Assembly (NCBI GenBank): GCA_903863885.1
Contig: CAIPEB010000068.1
Coordinates: forward strand, 1 to 58,017
Reading direction: 5' to 3'
Origin: an uncultured Planctomycetaceae bacterium
GTDB lineage: Bacteria; Planctomycetota; Planctomycetia; Pirellulales; Pirellulaceae
Length of the DNA: 58,017 nt
Made by a program: the position numbers and the translations under genes. Position 1 is the stretch's first letter, and every line of letters begins with the position of its first letter. Positions 7,425-16,810 of this stretch are shown here, piece after piece. Below the pieces are notes generated by a model. That model was not told where the DNA came from, made no database searches, and worked only from the letters and a program-made list of their open reading frames with translations.

Positions 7425-9449
7425 TCAGGGCTTCCAGACGTGGGCGTTGTCACCCTGGCCGATGACCGGGAAGGAGCTGATGCGCAGTCGGGCGGCACCC
7501 ATCGGGATCAGAACGATGGACTCCTCGGGTTGTTCGGATGCTACGGGACTGTCTTGCAGCACCGCGACGAGGCCGTGCTGATCGAGTTTCCATTCGGGGA
7601 TCCGTTTGCCGCAAGCGCGGATCTCGAGCGGCGCACCCTCGTGGGTGAAGGGCATGTTGTTCGCCGGCCACGATTTCTGGACGACCTCCATATTCGACGG
7701 CGAGTCACCCTTGCCCAGTACGAGTCCGTAATTCCAGGGTGTGGTGGGCAGGATTTCCCAGGCGGGCCACTGGTCGGTGCCGCCCGCCCTTTCGTACTTT
7801 TCGCCGATCTTCAGTGAGTACGTCAACGGCCCGCGATCGATCGAGACGCTGTTGTGGTTCTTGGCCCACTGCCTCAGGCGGATTTCCATCGGCAGGGTGA
7901 GCGCGACTTCGTCCCCGTCCGACCATTCACGGTCGATCCGAACGAACGACTTCGATTCGCCCTCGATCTTCTCGGGCTTGCCGCAGATCGCGACCGCCGG
8001 CTTGCTGCACCACCCGGGAACTCGCAGATACAGCGGGAAACGCACCGGCTTGTCCGTGTGTACGCCGATGCGGACCTCGCCGCTGAACGGATAATGCGTC
8101 TGCTGCTCGAGTGTGACCGCAACGCCGTCGCCGACCTTGGCTTCGACTTTGTTTTCGGTATAGAGAACGGCTGCAACGCCGCGGTCCGGAGTCGCGAAAT
8201 ACAGGTGCTCGGCGTAATAGGGCCAGCCGTGCGCCCAGTTGTGCTGGCAGCAACGGTGCGAGTGCGGATTCATATCCAGCATGGCCCCGTCATTCTGAAA
8301 TCCGGGCGCATGGTTCTTTCGATCGGAGACCGCCAGGTTGGGTGCCGTAAAGTAACGCAGCGCTTTGAGGTCGGCGGTCAGGGCGGCAGGCAGCATGTTG
8401 AAGGCGACGTCTTCACACCGGTCCGCCCAAAGCAGATCGCCTGTGATCCAGGTGAGTCGTTCGCTGGAGAGCATGAACTCGACCATGCCGCACGTCTCGA
8501 CGCCCTGACGCGGGTCGTCGTATCCGGGGCGCGCGTTTTCGTCGGCTCCGTACAGGGCGCCCGGCACCTGGCCGTACATGTCGCGCATCTTGTCGTAGTT
8601 GCGATACGAAGCCTGGCGATTCGCCGGGTTCTTGGACTGCAGCCAGTACGTGGTCGGTTCGCCGAAAGCCTGGGCGAAGTTCACATTGTGCAGGTTGACG
8701 ACGTCCTCGTCCCAGCGGGCCGTCTTGCGATGGACCTTGGCCGCCAGGTCCATCAGCCATGGATCGCCTTGGAGGTTATAGAGCCAATAGATGCTCGACA
8801 GCAGATCTCCGCCGCGCATCTTGTCCCAGTAATCCGGGAAAAAGTCCTGCTCGGGAATGGTCGTGAGGTAGCGGAAGTACCGCGTCATCAGTTCGGGAAC
8901 GCGCGGATCCGCGGTGTAATCGTGATAGTCCTGCAGACAGAAAAGCATGATCATGTTGGGCCACAGGTCCGCCTTGCCCTGAATTCGCGTGCGGTTCGAT
9001 TGGGGCCCGAACCAGCCGTCCTCCAACTGGCTGCGGATCGCCGCGTCGATCCAGGTCTTTGATTCGCCGATCATTGCTTCGTCGCGCAGCAGAAACGCGA
9101 GGTTGATGTAGCCCTTGAGCCAGTAGGGGACTTCCTCCCAGCCGTGATCGCCGCCGGCCGGTTCGAGCCACGAATTCCCCTTCTTGCCGAGGAACTTGCT
9201 GATCTCTCCCAGATGTCCCGTGAAACCCTGCGCCTCCAATTCAAGCTGCTTGCGAAGCCATCCGCGCGGTTCCACGCTGCGGATCGGCAGCTTGATCAGC
9301 GGGCTGGCCGTCAGCGGTTCGCGGTTGGCAACATAATTCGGGTTCTTTGCGGCGACATCCGGGCCGCTCACAAAGGCAACTTCCGCTCGCGCGGCTGTGC
9401 CGAGGATCGCCAACGAGAATGCCGTTGCCAGAGCGTAGCGTGCGTTCAT
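7425..9449 (-). CDS. Secreted GH127-like (DUF1680) beta-L-arabinofuranosidase family protein
   Basis: A 674-residue secreted enzyme with signal peptide MNARYALATAFSLAILGTAA. The body is an alpha/alpha barrel followed by beta-sandwich domains. The characteristic zinc-thiolate site of GH127 is visible: Glu318 and Cys320 in VETCGMVEF, and Cys400-Cys401 in HRCCQHNW; in the characterised bifidobacterial enzyme such a Cys is the nucleophile. A nearby Glu304 (GADEN) may act as acid/base. Expected to release beta-L-arabinofuranose or a related sugar from plant or algal glycans, though DUF1680 members have several activities. ATG 9449 is chosen because GAAGGG lies seven bases upstream; a TTG six bases earlier is the alternative. 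Confidence 0.85.
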   Translation of the reverse strand: MNARYALATAFSLAILGTAARAEVAFVSGPDVAAKNPNYVANREPLTASPLIKLPIRSVEPRGWLRKQLELEAQGFTGHLGEISKFLGKKGNSWLEPAGGDHGWEEVPYWLKGYINLAFLLRDEAMIGESKTWIDAAIRSQLEDGWFGPQSNRTRIQGKADLWPNMIMLFCLQDYHDYTADPRVPELMTRYFRYLTTIPEQDFFPDYWDKMRGGDLLSSIYWLYNLQGDPWLMDLAAKVHRKTARWDEDVVNLHNVNFAQAFGEPTTYWLQSKNPANRQASYRNYDKMRDMYGQVPGALYGADENARPGYDDPRQGVETCGMVEFMLSSERLTWITGDLLWADRCEDVAFNMLPAALTADLKALRYFTAPNLAVSDRKNHAPGFQNDGAMLDMNPHSHRCCQHNWAHGWPYYAEHLYFATPDRGVAAVLYTENKVEAKVGDGVAVTLEQQTHYPFSGEVRIGVHTDKPVRFPLYLRVPGWCSKPAVAICGKPEKIEGESKSFVRIDREWSDGDEVALTLPMEIRLRQWAKNHNSVSIDRGPLTYSLKIGEKYERAGGTDQWPAWEILPTTPWNYGLVLGKGDSPSNMEVVQKSWPANNMPFTHEGAPLEIRACGKRIPEWKLDQHGLVAVLQDSPVASEQPEESIVLIPMGAARLRISSFPVIGQGDNAHVWKP

Positions 9450-9751
9450 GGTCAAGCCCTTCAGGAAGCGGGAACATCAGGTCCTGTGAACTGACGAATC
9501 TCGAGTTGCCGTATTGCCGATGCCAGGACCGCGATCATCGTAACCCGCGAAAACTCGCCGTGCCAGTCGATAGACGCCCGCCGACGGGAGGAGGCTGGCC
9601 GACCCCATACTCGGATTTTCCGCGTTCTCAAGCCAAATCCGCACCGTGACTTTCGTAGGGGGCCGTTTTTTGTTACACCTTGTTAGCCAGGGCTTTGGCC
9701 TTTTGCCGCAACTCGGCGGCTGCGACCACTTTATCCTCAGGGGGTTCCGAG
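9450..9751. other. 302-bp divergent intergenic region, no gene seen
   Basis: Divergent spacer between the GH127-like gene and the DUF6263 gene. It must hold both promoters, but no convincing -35/-10 pair, repeat or hairpin was found. Confidence 0.5.
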
Positions 9752-10711
9752 ATGACGACGTACGGCCTTCGATCGATCCGGTTCACGGTATGTTTCACGG
9801 CAGCAGCCCTCTTGTTGTGCGCTGCGAACGCTTCGGCACAGACGACGCTGCGTTGGAAATTCAAGACCGGTCAGGTCTTCGAACAGACGATCACCCAGGA
9901 AATCAAGACGAGCGTGGCTGTCGGCGAGAAGAACATGGAGGTTGCCGTGAGTCAGGTGATCGACGCCACTTTCACCATCGGCAATGTGGACGACAAAGGC
10001 GTCGCCGACGTGACCCAGGAGATGAAACGAATCCGCATGAAGCTGACCGGCATGATGAACGGCGAACTCGACTCGGATTCGGCCGAGGCACCGTCGGGTC
10101 CGGTTGCATCTCTGGCGCCCGCGATCAAGTCCATGGCCAAGGCAAAGTTCCAGATGAAGATGACGCCGCTCGGCGAGATCAAAGAGGTCGAACTGTCGAA
10201 GGACGCGGTGGAAGGTCTGAAGTCGCTCCCCAACGCCGGACAGTTGAGCAACATGCTGAGCAAAGAAGGCCTTGCCGAGATGGTGAAGAAAGGGGCGCAC
10301 CCGATGCCAGGCGGTCCCGTGAAGGTGGGCGATTCATGGACAACCAACATGGAAGTCGGCGTCGGCGCTGTTGGCAAGATGGCGTCGCAGACCAAACTGA
10401 CCTATGCCGGTCCGGAGAAAGTCGGTGACAAGCCACTCGAACGGATCAACCTGGAAGTTACCGCGAAGCTCGAGAAAGCGGCCGCGAAGCCGGCCGAAAA
10501 GGCACCCGCTCAGGCGGTTCCCGATGTGACGATCACGGACCAGAAGTCCCAGGGCAAACTCTATTTCGATAACGTGGCTGGCTGCCTTGACCATTCGGAA
10601 CTCACGCAGGACCTCACCCTGCAGGTTGCCGTCGCAGGCCAGAAATTCAACCAGAAGACCCAGACGTCGACGAAACTGCAGTTCAAGCCGGCCGCTGCCG
10701 CGAAGAAGTAA
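9752..10711 (+). CDS. DUF6263 family exported protein
   Basis: A 319-residue exported protein of unknown function. ATG 9752 begins a signal peptide (MTTYGLRSIRFTVCFTAAAL, cleavage after ANASAQ). The mature part starts LRWKFKTGQVFEQTITQEI, alternates beta-strand sequence with Lys-rich stretches, and has an Ala/Lys/Pro-rich segment (KAAAKPAEKAPAQA) near residue 240. This fits the DUF6263 family, which is recurrent in planctomycetes and probably periplasmic or surface-attached. No catalytic motif is visible. It is a single-gene unit, followed within 45 bp by a strong intrinsic terminator. Confidence 0.7.
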   Translation: MTTYGLRSIRFTVCFTAAALLLCAANASAQTTLRWKFKTGQVFEQTITQEIKTSVAVGEKNMEVAVSQVIDATFTIGNVDDKGVADVTQEMKRIRMKLTGMMNGELDSDSAEAPSGPVASLAPAIKSMAKAKFQMKMTPLGEIKEVELSKDAVEGLKSLPNAGQLSNMLSKEGLAEMVKKGAHPMPGGPVKVGDSWTTNMEVGVGAVGKMASQTKLTYAGPEKVGDKPLERINLEVTAKLEKAAAKPAEKAPAQAVPDVTITDQKSQGKLYFDNVAGCLDHSELTQDLTLQVAVAGQKFNQKTQTSTKLQFKPAAAAKK

Positions 10712-10755
10712 TCGCGGATCTTCAAGCGTGCGACAAGTCGCGACGACATATGAAC

Positions 10756-10806
10756 AACGGAGGCCGTAACGCCAAAGTGCGATACGGCCTCCGTTCTTTT
10801 TTCTTG
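10756..10806 (+). terminator. Rho-independent terminator of the DUF6263 gene
   Basis: A perfect 13-bp stem (AACGGAGGCCGTA at 10756-10768 with TACGGCCTCCGTT at 10783-10795), a 14-nt loop, then a C and a run of six T. It lies 45 bp after the stop codon. The A residues before the stem are few, so the forward direction is favoured. Confidence 0.9.
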
Positions 10807-10868
10807 CGGTCCTTCTTTCGTTCTCCATCGGCGCATGCGGGGGTTGCCGCGAAACGGCGCACCCGCGC

Positions 10869-12032
10869 TCACGGGTAAACCCGTCCCAGCGCATCGGCGA
10901 TGACCTTGCGCAGTGCGAGCGGGTCGACCGCATCCTGCCGACGGTAAATCACCTTTCCGCCCGGGGCGATCACCATCGTATACGGCAGCGCTCCCTGCCA
11001 TTTTGCATCCAGGGCCTCGGCCAGTTCGTATTCGTTCTTGCCCTGGAACTGGAAGTTCCGATTGGAAGCGTGACGCTCGTTCAGGAATGCCAGGACCTGG
11101 CTTCTTCTTTCCGCCGGATCTGCGCTGATTGTGATCAGCTCGAAATCCCGTTTTCGATACATGCGGTGCATTGTGACCAGTTCCGGGAACTCCTCCACGC
11201 AAGGGCCGCACCATGTCGCCCACACATTGATCACCCTCAGCTTCTTCGAGTTATTAGCCGCAAGTTCCTTCACGCCGGCGGCATCGATCGTTTCCAGCGC
11301 AGCCTGTTCCTGATCCCATTTCTGCAGCGATTCGCGGGCTGAATCCCGTTTGTCCGACCACTTGACCGAGCAGCCGAACGTCTTCGTCGTTTCGGTAGGG
11401 ACCCGTTCGCCCGTCAGGACTGCGTCAATCGCCGCCTTGGCATCGTTGGACGTGACGTTGCTTTCCTTGGCCGAATCATCGATGCGGCCGTTGTAGCGCA
11501 GGCGCCGTTCGGAGTCGAATACGAACACATGCGGAGTTGCCACCGGACCGTACGCGCGCGAGACCTTTTGCGTCTCGCCGTCGTACAGATAAGGAAACGT
11601 GAACGCCCGGTCTTTGGCTCGGATCTTCATGTCGTCCAGCGAATCGCCCACATCTGTGAATCCAAGTTCATCCAGACGTACCGCCAGCGGGTCATTGGGC
11701 GAGATCGCCACCACCGCGACGCCCCGTTTGCGATAGTCGTCGGCAAGTCTCGCAAGCCGTTCCTCATAGGCCTGTGCGGTCGGGCAGTGATTGCAGGTAA
11801 AGACGACGACCAGAACCTTGGCGTCGGCGAAATCGGCCAGCGAATACTGTTTGCCGTCCACACCGGGAAGCTTGAAGTCCGGGGCACGACTTTCGATGGC
11901 CAGCGGATGCTCGTCGGCGGCTCGCAGCGCCGCTGGAAACGTACACCACACCGCACTCAGCAGGACGAACGGAATTTGCATCGTGAGAATAAAACGCAGT
12001 CCGCAATCGGGTGGCCTGTGGTCATTGCCCAT
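10869..12032 (-). CDS. Exported protein with two thioredoxin-fold domains
   Basis: A 387-residue protein. After an N-terminal hydrophobic segment (residues 14-38) there are two thioredoxin-like domains. The first (about 45-210) is AhpC/TSA- or redoxin-like: APDFKLPGVDGKQYSLADF followed by FTCNHCPTA with Cys80 and Cys83. The second (about 240-387) is TlpA/ResA-like with NVWATWCGPCVEEF (Cys275, Cys278) and LPYTMVIAPGG with the cis-Pro. It probably reduces or isomerises disulphides, or supports cytochrome maturation, in the periplasm. The start at 12032 has AGGAG at good spacing; the inner ATG at 11981 has none. It follows the large glycosidase on the minus strand with a 155-bp gap. Confidence 0.85.
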   Translation of the reverse strand: MGNDHRPPDCGLRFILTMQIPFVLLSAVWCTFPAALRAADEHPLAIESRAPDFKLPGVDGKQYSLADFADAKVLVVVFTCNHCPTAQAYEERLARLADDYRKRGVAVVAISPNDPLAVRLDELGFTDVGDSLDDMKIRAKDRAFTFPYLYDGETQKVSRAYGPVATPHVFVFDSERRLRYNGRIDDSAKESNVTSNDAKAAIDAVLTGERVPTETTKTFGCSVKWSDKRDSARESLQKWDQEQAALETIDAAGVKELAANNSKKLRVINVWATWCGPCVEEFPELVTMHRMYRKRDFELITISADPAERRSQVLAFLNERHASNRNFQFQGKNEYELAEALDAKWQGALPYTMVIAPGGKVIYRRQDAVDPLALRKVIADALGRVYP

Positions 12033-12187
12033 CGCAATTCTCCTGTGCAGTCGTTTCGCGTGATGTTCTCAAAAGCATCGATTAATCCACAGCCGGATCA
12101 GGCAATCCGTCCCGCATGAGCATTGCCGATCTCATACTCCCCCTACGCACCCCGTCCCATTTGATCGAGCAGCTCTTGAACCGACTG

Positions 12188-15100
12188 CTAAGGGACTTCG
12201 TATCGCTCGGGCGGCTGTGCGGTGACGCGCACTCGCACGGGCATGAGCAGGTCTGTGGCGCAGCCGAATCGGACCGAGTGTTCGCCGGCGGGCAGCGTCA
12301 GGTCCGGTCCGGGAACGGAAAGCCCGCGCTGATCCGCGGCCGTGGGCCCGAACTGGCAAGTCGGCTCGCCGGGCCACACCATCACGTACTGGCCCTCTTT
12401 CAACTCGCCGGAAAACGCATATCGCCGCCCGTCGATTTCGACAAAGGGGTCACGCAACGTGCGTACGTCCGCCGACCGCAATGCCTTGACGTCGTCGATG
12501 CCGCACGCGACCTGCGTATTGCCAGGCAATCCGTTGTAGTAGAAGAGCAGGCTTCGCACCCGCTGATAATCGATCGCGTCCTTGGCGGGCCGTTCCAACT
12601 GTTGATAGCGCCAGCCCGTGAAGTCGTTCGGCACGTAGTAGTCCATCGCACCCTTGTCATCGCACAGCTGGAGTTTGAACAGGCCGCCGCGCCCGTCGCC
12701 CTGCATCCAGAATCCGATGGCCTTGTGCCACGAAATGTCGAGCGGCTGGGAGAATGCCTTGCCGAATACAGACCAGCCCTCGGGGCCGCCGAGCGAACTT
12801 GTCGCTGTGTACACGGCAAACCGGGACTCGCCGCGCTGCGGGTCTGTGGCCAGTTTGATTTCCTGCGCCACGCCCGGCAGCGTGCTTCCCGCCTCGCCGG
12901 GTTTCAGCGACTCGACTCGGCCGTCAGCCGCTTTTCCAACGGGCTTTGCGGCGTAGGGAGCCAGATCGTCAAACGACTCCAGCAGCAGCGCGTCCTTGCT
13001 CTGGTAACTTGGCGGCGCGCTCAACCACGGTCCCGGCTGGGCGTGCACCTGCCAGCCGATGCGGGCCGGTCCCTGCGGCACGTTCACCTTCCAGAGGGAG
13101 TCATCGGGGGCCGCAGATTTCAGCTCGCGCCAAGGTGTGTAGAACACCCGCTGGAACGCCGCTCGATTGCCGTCGGTGATCAAGCGGAAATCGCGGCGCT
13201 GCTCTGCGAGTCTGGCACGGGCTTCGTCGTCCTTCACGCCTCCCATCATCGGGTCGATCCGCAGGCGGGCCCGCATCGCATCGGGCACCCGGCCCGACAG
13301 TCGCAGCTTTTCGTAGCGGCCGATCAGATCGAGGATTTCGCCCGTGAAAGGATGACGCGCCGCTGCCTCGGGTGAAACTTGAAAGGAAACCGAAGCACCG
13401 TAGCCGATCGTCGCGCCGAGTATGTATTCATACATGTCGGGCGTCGCGCTCGTGTCGTAGCCGTAATACCAGCCGATATCGAGCGGCATGCCGTTGAGCG
13501 CCATGTAATCAAACCCCGGCGATCGCTCGTCGAGATATCCTTTCAGATCGCCATGTCCGTCGGCGGACGCGGTGCGCGCCATGAGATGCCACGAGTAGTG
13601 GCTGAAGCTGCTGGCCTGCAAGAGTACGTCTTTGTTTTCCAGTTTGTCGTAGAACGCCTTGTGCATGCGGGCGTTGTAATACCAGTGGTCCCCCTGCAGG
13701 GCCTCGGAGCCGTCGAAATAGACCATGTCGATGCCGCAGGCATTCGCGACCTGGGCAAAATTCCCGGCGACCTCGTCGAGCAGCGTCGTGTCCATGTCGT
13801 ACATGTGATAGCCGTAGGATCGCGTCAGCAGTTTTGCCGTTTCGCCCTTCGCGTGCGCTGCCGCTCGAGTCCCCAGGTAACCTCGCTGACATTCCGCAAA
13901 ACCGAAGGGCGATTCCATCGAGCGGCGGCCGTACTGGATCAATTCGTCTCCGATCCGCAGCACCGTGCCATTGCCTTCGTAGCCTCCGTCCTTGGCGGGA
14001 AACGCGTCCGGAGCTGATTCCGTCGGCACGAAATTCGCCTTCGCGTCGAGATCCCCGGACAGCGTGATCTTAGCGCCCGTGACAAGTCGCGGATCGGGCA
14101 CGGGTGTCAGGTACGCGTCGGGCGGATAGATTGACGCGGCCAGCGTGTGGAAGCCGACGCGAAAGCCCGCATCGTGAAAACGGCGGACCGTTCGCTTCAG
14201 GCTCTCCAGGCCATCCGGAAATCGCTCTCGGTTGACGTCGTAATGTCCCGTCGAGGCGCACCACGAGCCCTGATCAATCAGGATCAGGTCGAATCCGCCC
14301 CGTTTGGCAATGGCCAGTGCTTCGTCGAATTCCGATTCCCTGAATCCGGTGAGAAAGAAATACGATCGGTGAATCCACGGCGATTGCTTGTTCCAGACAT
14401 TGCCGAGCGAGGGACTAGGCACACCGGACGCAAGTTCGAATCGGCGCACTGTCTCCATGAATTCGGTTCGCGGACAGGCAATGATGCCGAATCGCACCGG
14501 CTGAATGCCGTGGTCCGCGCCGGATTCAAGGCTGAGCGTGTGGACCGGGGACGACCAGAGCGGAGACTGTGCGTCTTCAAAATCCTCGAGCAGCACGACT
14601 TCTTCTTTTCCGTCCCGTTTCAGAACGGCCTCGACGTGGTCGATGAGGCACGACACTTCGGACGATGGCGGCAGGTTGTTGTAATAGAAGTTCACTGACT
14701 GGACGCGGTCATATCGCAACGAATTGATCGATACGCCCGTCAGGGTGAACTGGCGCCAGCCCTTGAAGTCAACCACGATGTACTCGTCGCGATAGCCGCC
14801 GGCCCCGTCAAACAGTTGGATCTTGAGCGACTCGCCTTTGCCATCGCCATTGACCCACGCGCGGATTGCCTGGCAACCGGTCAGATCGAGCGGCCGCGGC
14901 AGCGACCTGCCCCGCATGCTCCAGCCGCCCGGCTGGTCGTTGCACTTCGCGGTGAACCGCGCTGCTTTGGAACCGACCTTCGCCTCGGCAACGGGCTCGA
15001 ACTCGTGGCTGCATCCGGCGCGGTCGGCGCGCGAACCGCCGCTCGAGTCCACGATGGCCTGCAGGTTGACCTCCGCGGCCATCAGTGCGACGGCCTCGGA

Positions 15101-15529
15101 TCCGGCAAACCCGGCGTTCAACGCGGCGGCGATCTCGGACGAGAGCGGCAGAGGAATTCGAAACGCCCGGAATCGCTGGATCTCGGACTTGGCCGCGAGT
15201 TCTTCAAGTTTCACGACCGCGAAACCGCGATCGGGCTTCAAAGAGAATTTCGCGAGGGTGCCGTCATCGAAGGTGACGTGAAGCCTATCCCCAGCGCGTT
15301 CCACTCGAGTCGGCAGTACGCGGCCCTTCGGTGTTTCGATCCAGAACGCGTCGGTGTTGCTGAACTTCCATTGCGTGCCGTCCGCGAATTTGATTTCGGA
15401 CCATCCGCCGTTGTCAGTCAGTGAGAGCTGCGCGGTTCCAAGATCGATCACCGTCTCGCCGGCGCGCGACGGCAATGACATGACCGCCGCCGAGGCAAGG
15501 CACGCTGCGAAGACGAGTGCGAGTCGCAT
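12188..15529 (-). CDS. Large secreted glycosidase-like TIM-barrel protein flanked by two CBM11/CIA30-like modules
   Basis: A 1,113-residue secreted protein. ATG 15529 follows GGAGGAG closely and starts a signal peptide (MRLALVFAACLASAAVMSLP). A beta-sandwich comes first, then a carbohydrate-binding-like module (GWSMRGRSLPRPLDL ... VVDFKGWRQF). The centre resembles GH-clan TIM barrels of the alpha-galactosidase type: FDLILIDQGSW, FRVGFHTLA, IDMVYFDGSEAL with a possible acidic nucleophile, and LNGMPLDIGWYYG. A second copy of the binding module follows near the C-terminus (GWSVFGKAFSQPLDI ... NDFTGWRYQQ). The family number cannot be fixed by eye. It starts 36 bp from copy 2 of the intergenic element and follows the UroD-like gene. 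Confidence 0.7.
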   Translation of the reverse strand: MRLALVFAACLASAAVMSLPSRAGETVIDLGTAQLSLTDNGGWSEIKFADGTQWKFSNTDAFWIETPKGRVLPTRVERAGDRLHVTFDDGTLAKFSLKPDRGFAVVKLEELAAKSEIQRFRAFRIPLPLSSEIAAALNAGFAGSEAVALMAAEVNLQAIVDSSGGSRADRAGCSHEFEPVAEAKVGSKAARFTAKCNDQPGGWSMRGRSLPRPLDLTGCQAIRAWVNGDGKGESLKIQLFDGAGGYRDEYIVVDFKGWRQFTLTGVSINSLRYDRVQSVNFYYNNLPPSSEVSCLIDHVEAVLKRDGKEEVVLLEDFEDAQSPLWSSPVHTLSLESGADHGIQPVRFGIIACPRTEFMETVRRFELASGVPSPSLGNVWNKQSPWIHRSYFFLTGFRESEFDEALAIAKRGGFDLILIDQGSWCASTGHYDVNRERFPDGLESLKRTVRRFHDAGFRVGFHTLAASIYPPDAYLTPVPDPRLVTGAKITLSGDLDAKANFVPTESAPDAFPAKDGGYEGNGTVLRIGDELIQYGRRSMESPFGFAECQRGYLGTRAAAHAKGETAKLLTRSYGYHMYDMDTTLLDEVAGNFAQVANACGIDMVYFDGSEALQGDHWYYNARMHKAFYDKLENKDVLLQASSFSHYSWHLMARTASADGHGDLKGYLDERSPGFDYMALNGMPLDIGWYYGYDTSATPDMYEYILGATIGYGASVSFQVSPEAAARHPFTGEILDLIGRYEKLRLSGRVPDAMRARLRIDPMMGGVKDDEARARLAEQRRDFRLITDGNRAAFQRVFYTPWRELKSAAPDDSLWKVNVPQGPARIGWQVHAQPGPWLSAPPSYQSKDALLLESFDDLAPYAAKPVGKAADGRVESLKPGEAGSTLPGVAQEIKLATDPQRGESRFAVYTATSSLGGPEGWSVFGKAFSQPLDISWHKAIGFWMQGDGRGGLFKLQLCDDKGAMDYYVPNDFTGWRYQQLERPAKDAIDYQRVRSLLFYYNGLPGNTQVACGIDDVKALRSADVRTLRDPFVEIDGRRYAFSGELKEGQYVMVWPGEPTCQFGPTAADQRGLSVPGPDLTLPAGEHSVRFGCATDLLMPVRVRVTAQPPERYEVP

Positions 15530-15564
15530 GGTAATTCTCCTCCACATAAATCTCATTGCGCGAT

Positions 15565-15660
15565 GACCGCCGGCCAAATCGGTGCTGCCGCACCGGCCTG
15601 TAAACCCGCTCCCGTTGGTCGCTGGACTTTGTGCGAGAAACGAACGTTCTTACGGTTGGC
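15565..15660 (+). repeat. Three-copy intergenic element, copy 2
   Basis: About 96 nt, nearly identical to copy 3 over the first 27 nt and through CCGCTCCCGTTG and GTCGCTGGACTTTG. The second hairpin (CGGTGC/GCACCG, TGCC loop) is intact, but the left arm of the first hairpin and its AGGA loop are missing. It lies between two minus-strand genes and points opposite to both, so here it cannot act as a sense leader. The frame reading PPAKSVLPHR...NPLPLVAGLCA remains open. Confidence 0.8.
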
Positions 15661-15721
15661 GCAGAGCGAAAGAACTACGTAAGCAATTCGGCGGAAATCC
15701 TCGTTGATGGAAATGCCTGAA

Positions 15722-16810
15722 CTACAGGGTCCGAATGCGGTCCATGAGTCGATTCGCCGTATCGATGTCCGGCACGTTTTTCACGCGGTAAAGAACGCCC
15801 CCGGTCAAACCTCCGCGGTCCAGCGTAGCGAGAAAATCGGCGTACTCGGTCCAGACGATCAGCGGCATGTCGCCGATGCGGCGTCTTGCTTCCGGCAGGA
15901 AGTCGAACGCAGCCTGGAAGCCTCGGTCGTCGGACAAGCATACCGCCTTGAGGCCTCGCACCGTCGCCACGGACTCTATCAGATGCCGGCCATTGGCGTG
16001 CAGGTGCAGGACGCCCCCGTCGAAACGAGAAAATATCCGTTCGAGGTTTTCGCGCCCCCACTCTTCAAAGCACTGGGGCTTGGTCATGTGGAAAGGGTCC
16101 ACGCTCTCGGAGACGATCCTCCCCGGGATCCACTGAACCATATTGCTGCACGTTCCGCCGTTGACGAGCGGCACTCGCTCGAAGAATGTCTCCTGGACCT
16201 TGACGTTCACGTCGAATCCAAGTTGGATTGCGCGCCGCACGATTTCCGGCCGATCCACCATTGAGTAGTAAGTCTCCGTGGCGCCGACCAGTTCGAACAC
16301 GAAGTTCAACCCGCTGATCAGGATGAAATGGCTCAGTCCAAACCGCCCTCGGGCGGCTTTCTCGAGAAAGTCCAGGTAGGCAATGTACCGCTGAAACCAC
16401 GGATGCTCTGTGTCCAGTTTCAACCGATCCAGTTCTTCCCATCGCGAAATGATGGGCGGAACCATGGAACTGATCCATCCCGAAACCGGGTCGCAGAGGA
16501 ATCGCACGTCGCCGCCGATCATTCCGCCGTAGAGACCCTGGTCCATTTCACTCAGGTACGCGCTCGGCACGGAATCGTCGTGGACCTTGATCCGTTCGGC
16601 GAGGCAGCCGTCCCAGAAGCGGACGCGATCGCCGAGATCCGGGAATTCGCAGTATCCGTCCACATGCGTGCGCTTGAACTCGTCCATTGCGGCGCTTGGC
16701 ACTTCCATCGCCGCGCAGATTCGATCACCGATGCGTTCCACAAACAATTCGCGGAGCCGCGCGGTTGCTTCGTCGCCATGCGTGCAGTAGCTCAAGGGGA
16801 AAGTACTCAT
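15722..16810 (-). CDS. UroD-like (uroporphyrinogen decarboxylase/MtaA superfamily) protein, paralogue 1
   Basis: A 362-residue member of the UroD/MtaA/CmuA superfamily of (beta/alpha)8 proteins. It lacks the N-terminal RxPVWxMRQAGR signature of true haem-pathway uroporphyrinogen decarboxylase, so haem synthesis is unlikely. At the position where MtaA-type methyltransferases carry the zinc ligands His-x-Cys-Gly, this protein has LHANG (His271, Asn273), so the Cys ligand is lost. Its ATG overlaps the TAA of the preceding glycosidase by one base (TAATG), which implies translational coupling. A glycan-related role, perhaps on a modified sugar, is inferred from that context only. Confidence 0.75.
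   Translation of the reverse strand: MSTFPLSYCTHGDEATARLRELFVERIGDRICAAMEVPSAAMDEFKRTHVDGYCEFPDLGDRVRFWDGCLAERIKVHDDSVPSAYLSEMDQGLYGGMIGGDVRFLCDPVSGWISSMVPPIISRWEELDRLKLDTEHPWFQRYIAYLDFLEKAARGRFGLSHFILISGLNFVFELVGATETYYSMVDRPEIVRRAIQLGFDVNVKVQETFFERVPLVNGGTCSNMVQWIPGRIVSESVDPFHMTKPQCFEEWGRENLERIFSRFDGGVLHLHANGRHLIESVATVRGLKAVCLSDDRGFQAAFDFLPEARRRIGDMPLIVWTEYADFLATLDRGGLTGGVLYRVKNVPDIDTANRLMDRIRTL

Noticed and set aside
15722-16810. Haem-pathway uroporphyrinogen decarboxylase (hemE)
   Set aside because: No N-terminal Arg signature, three divergent paralogues exist in the window, and no other haem genes are nearby.
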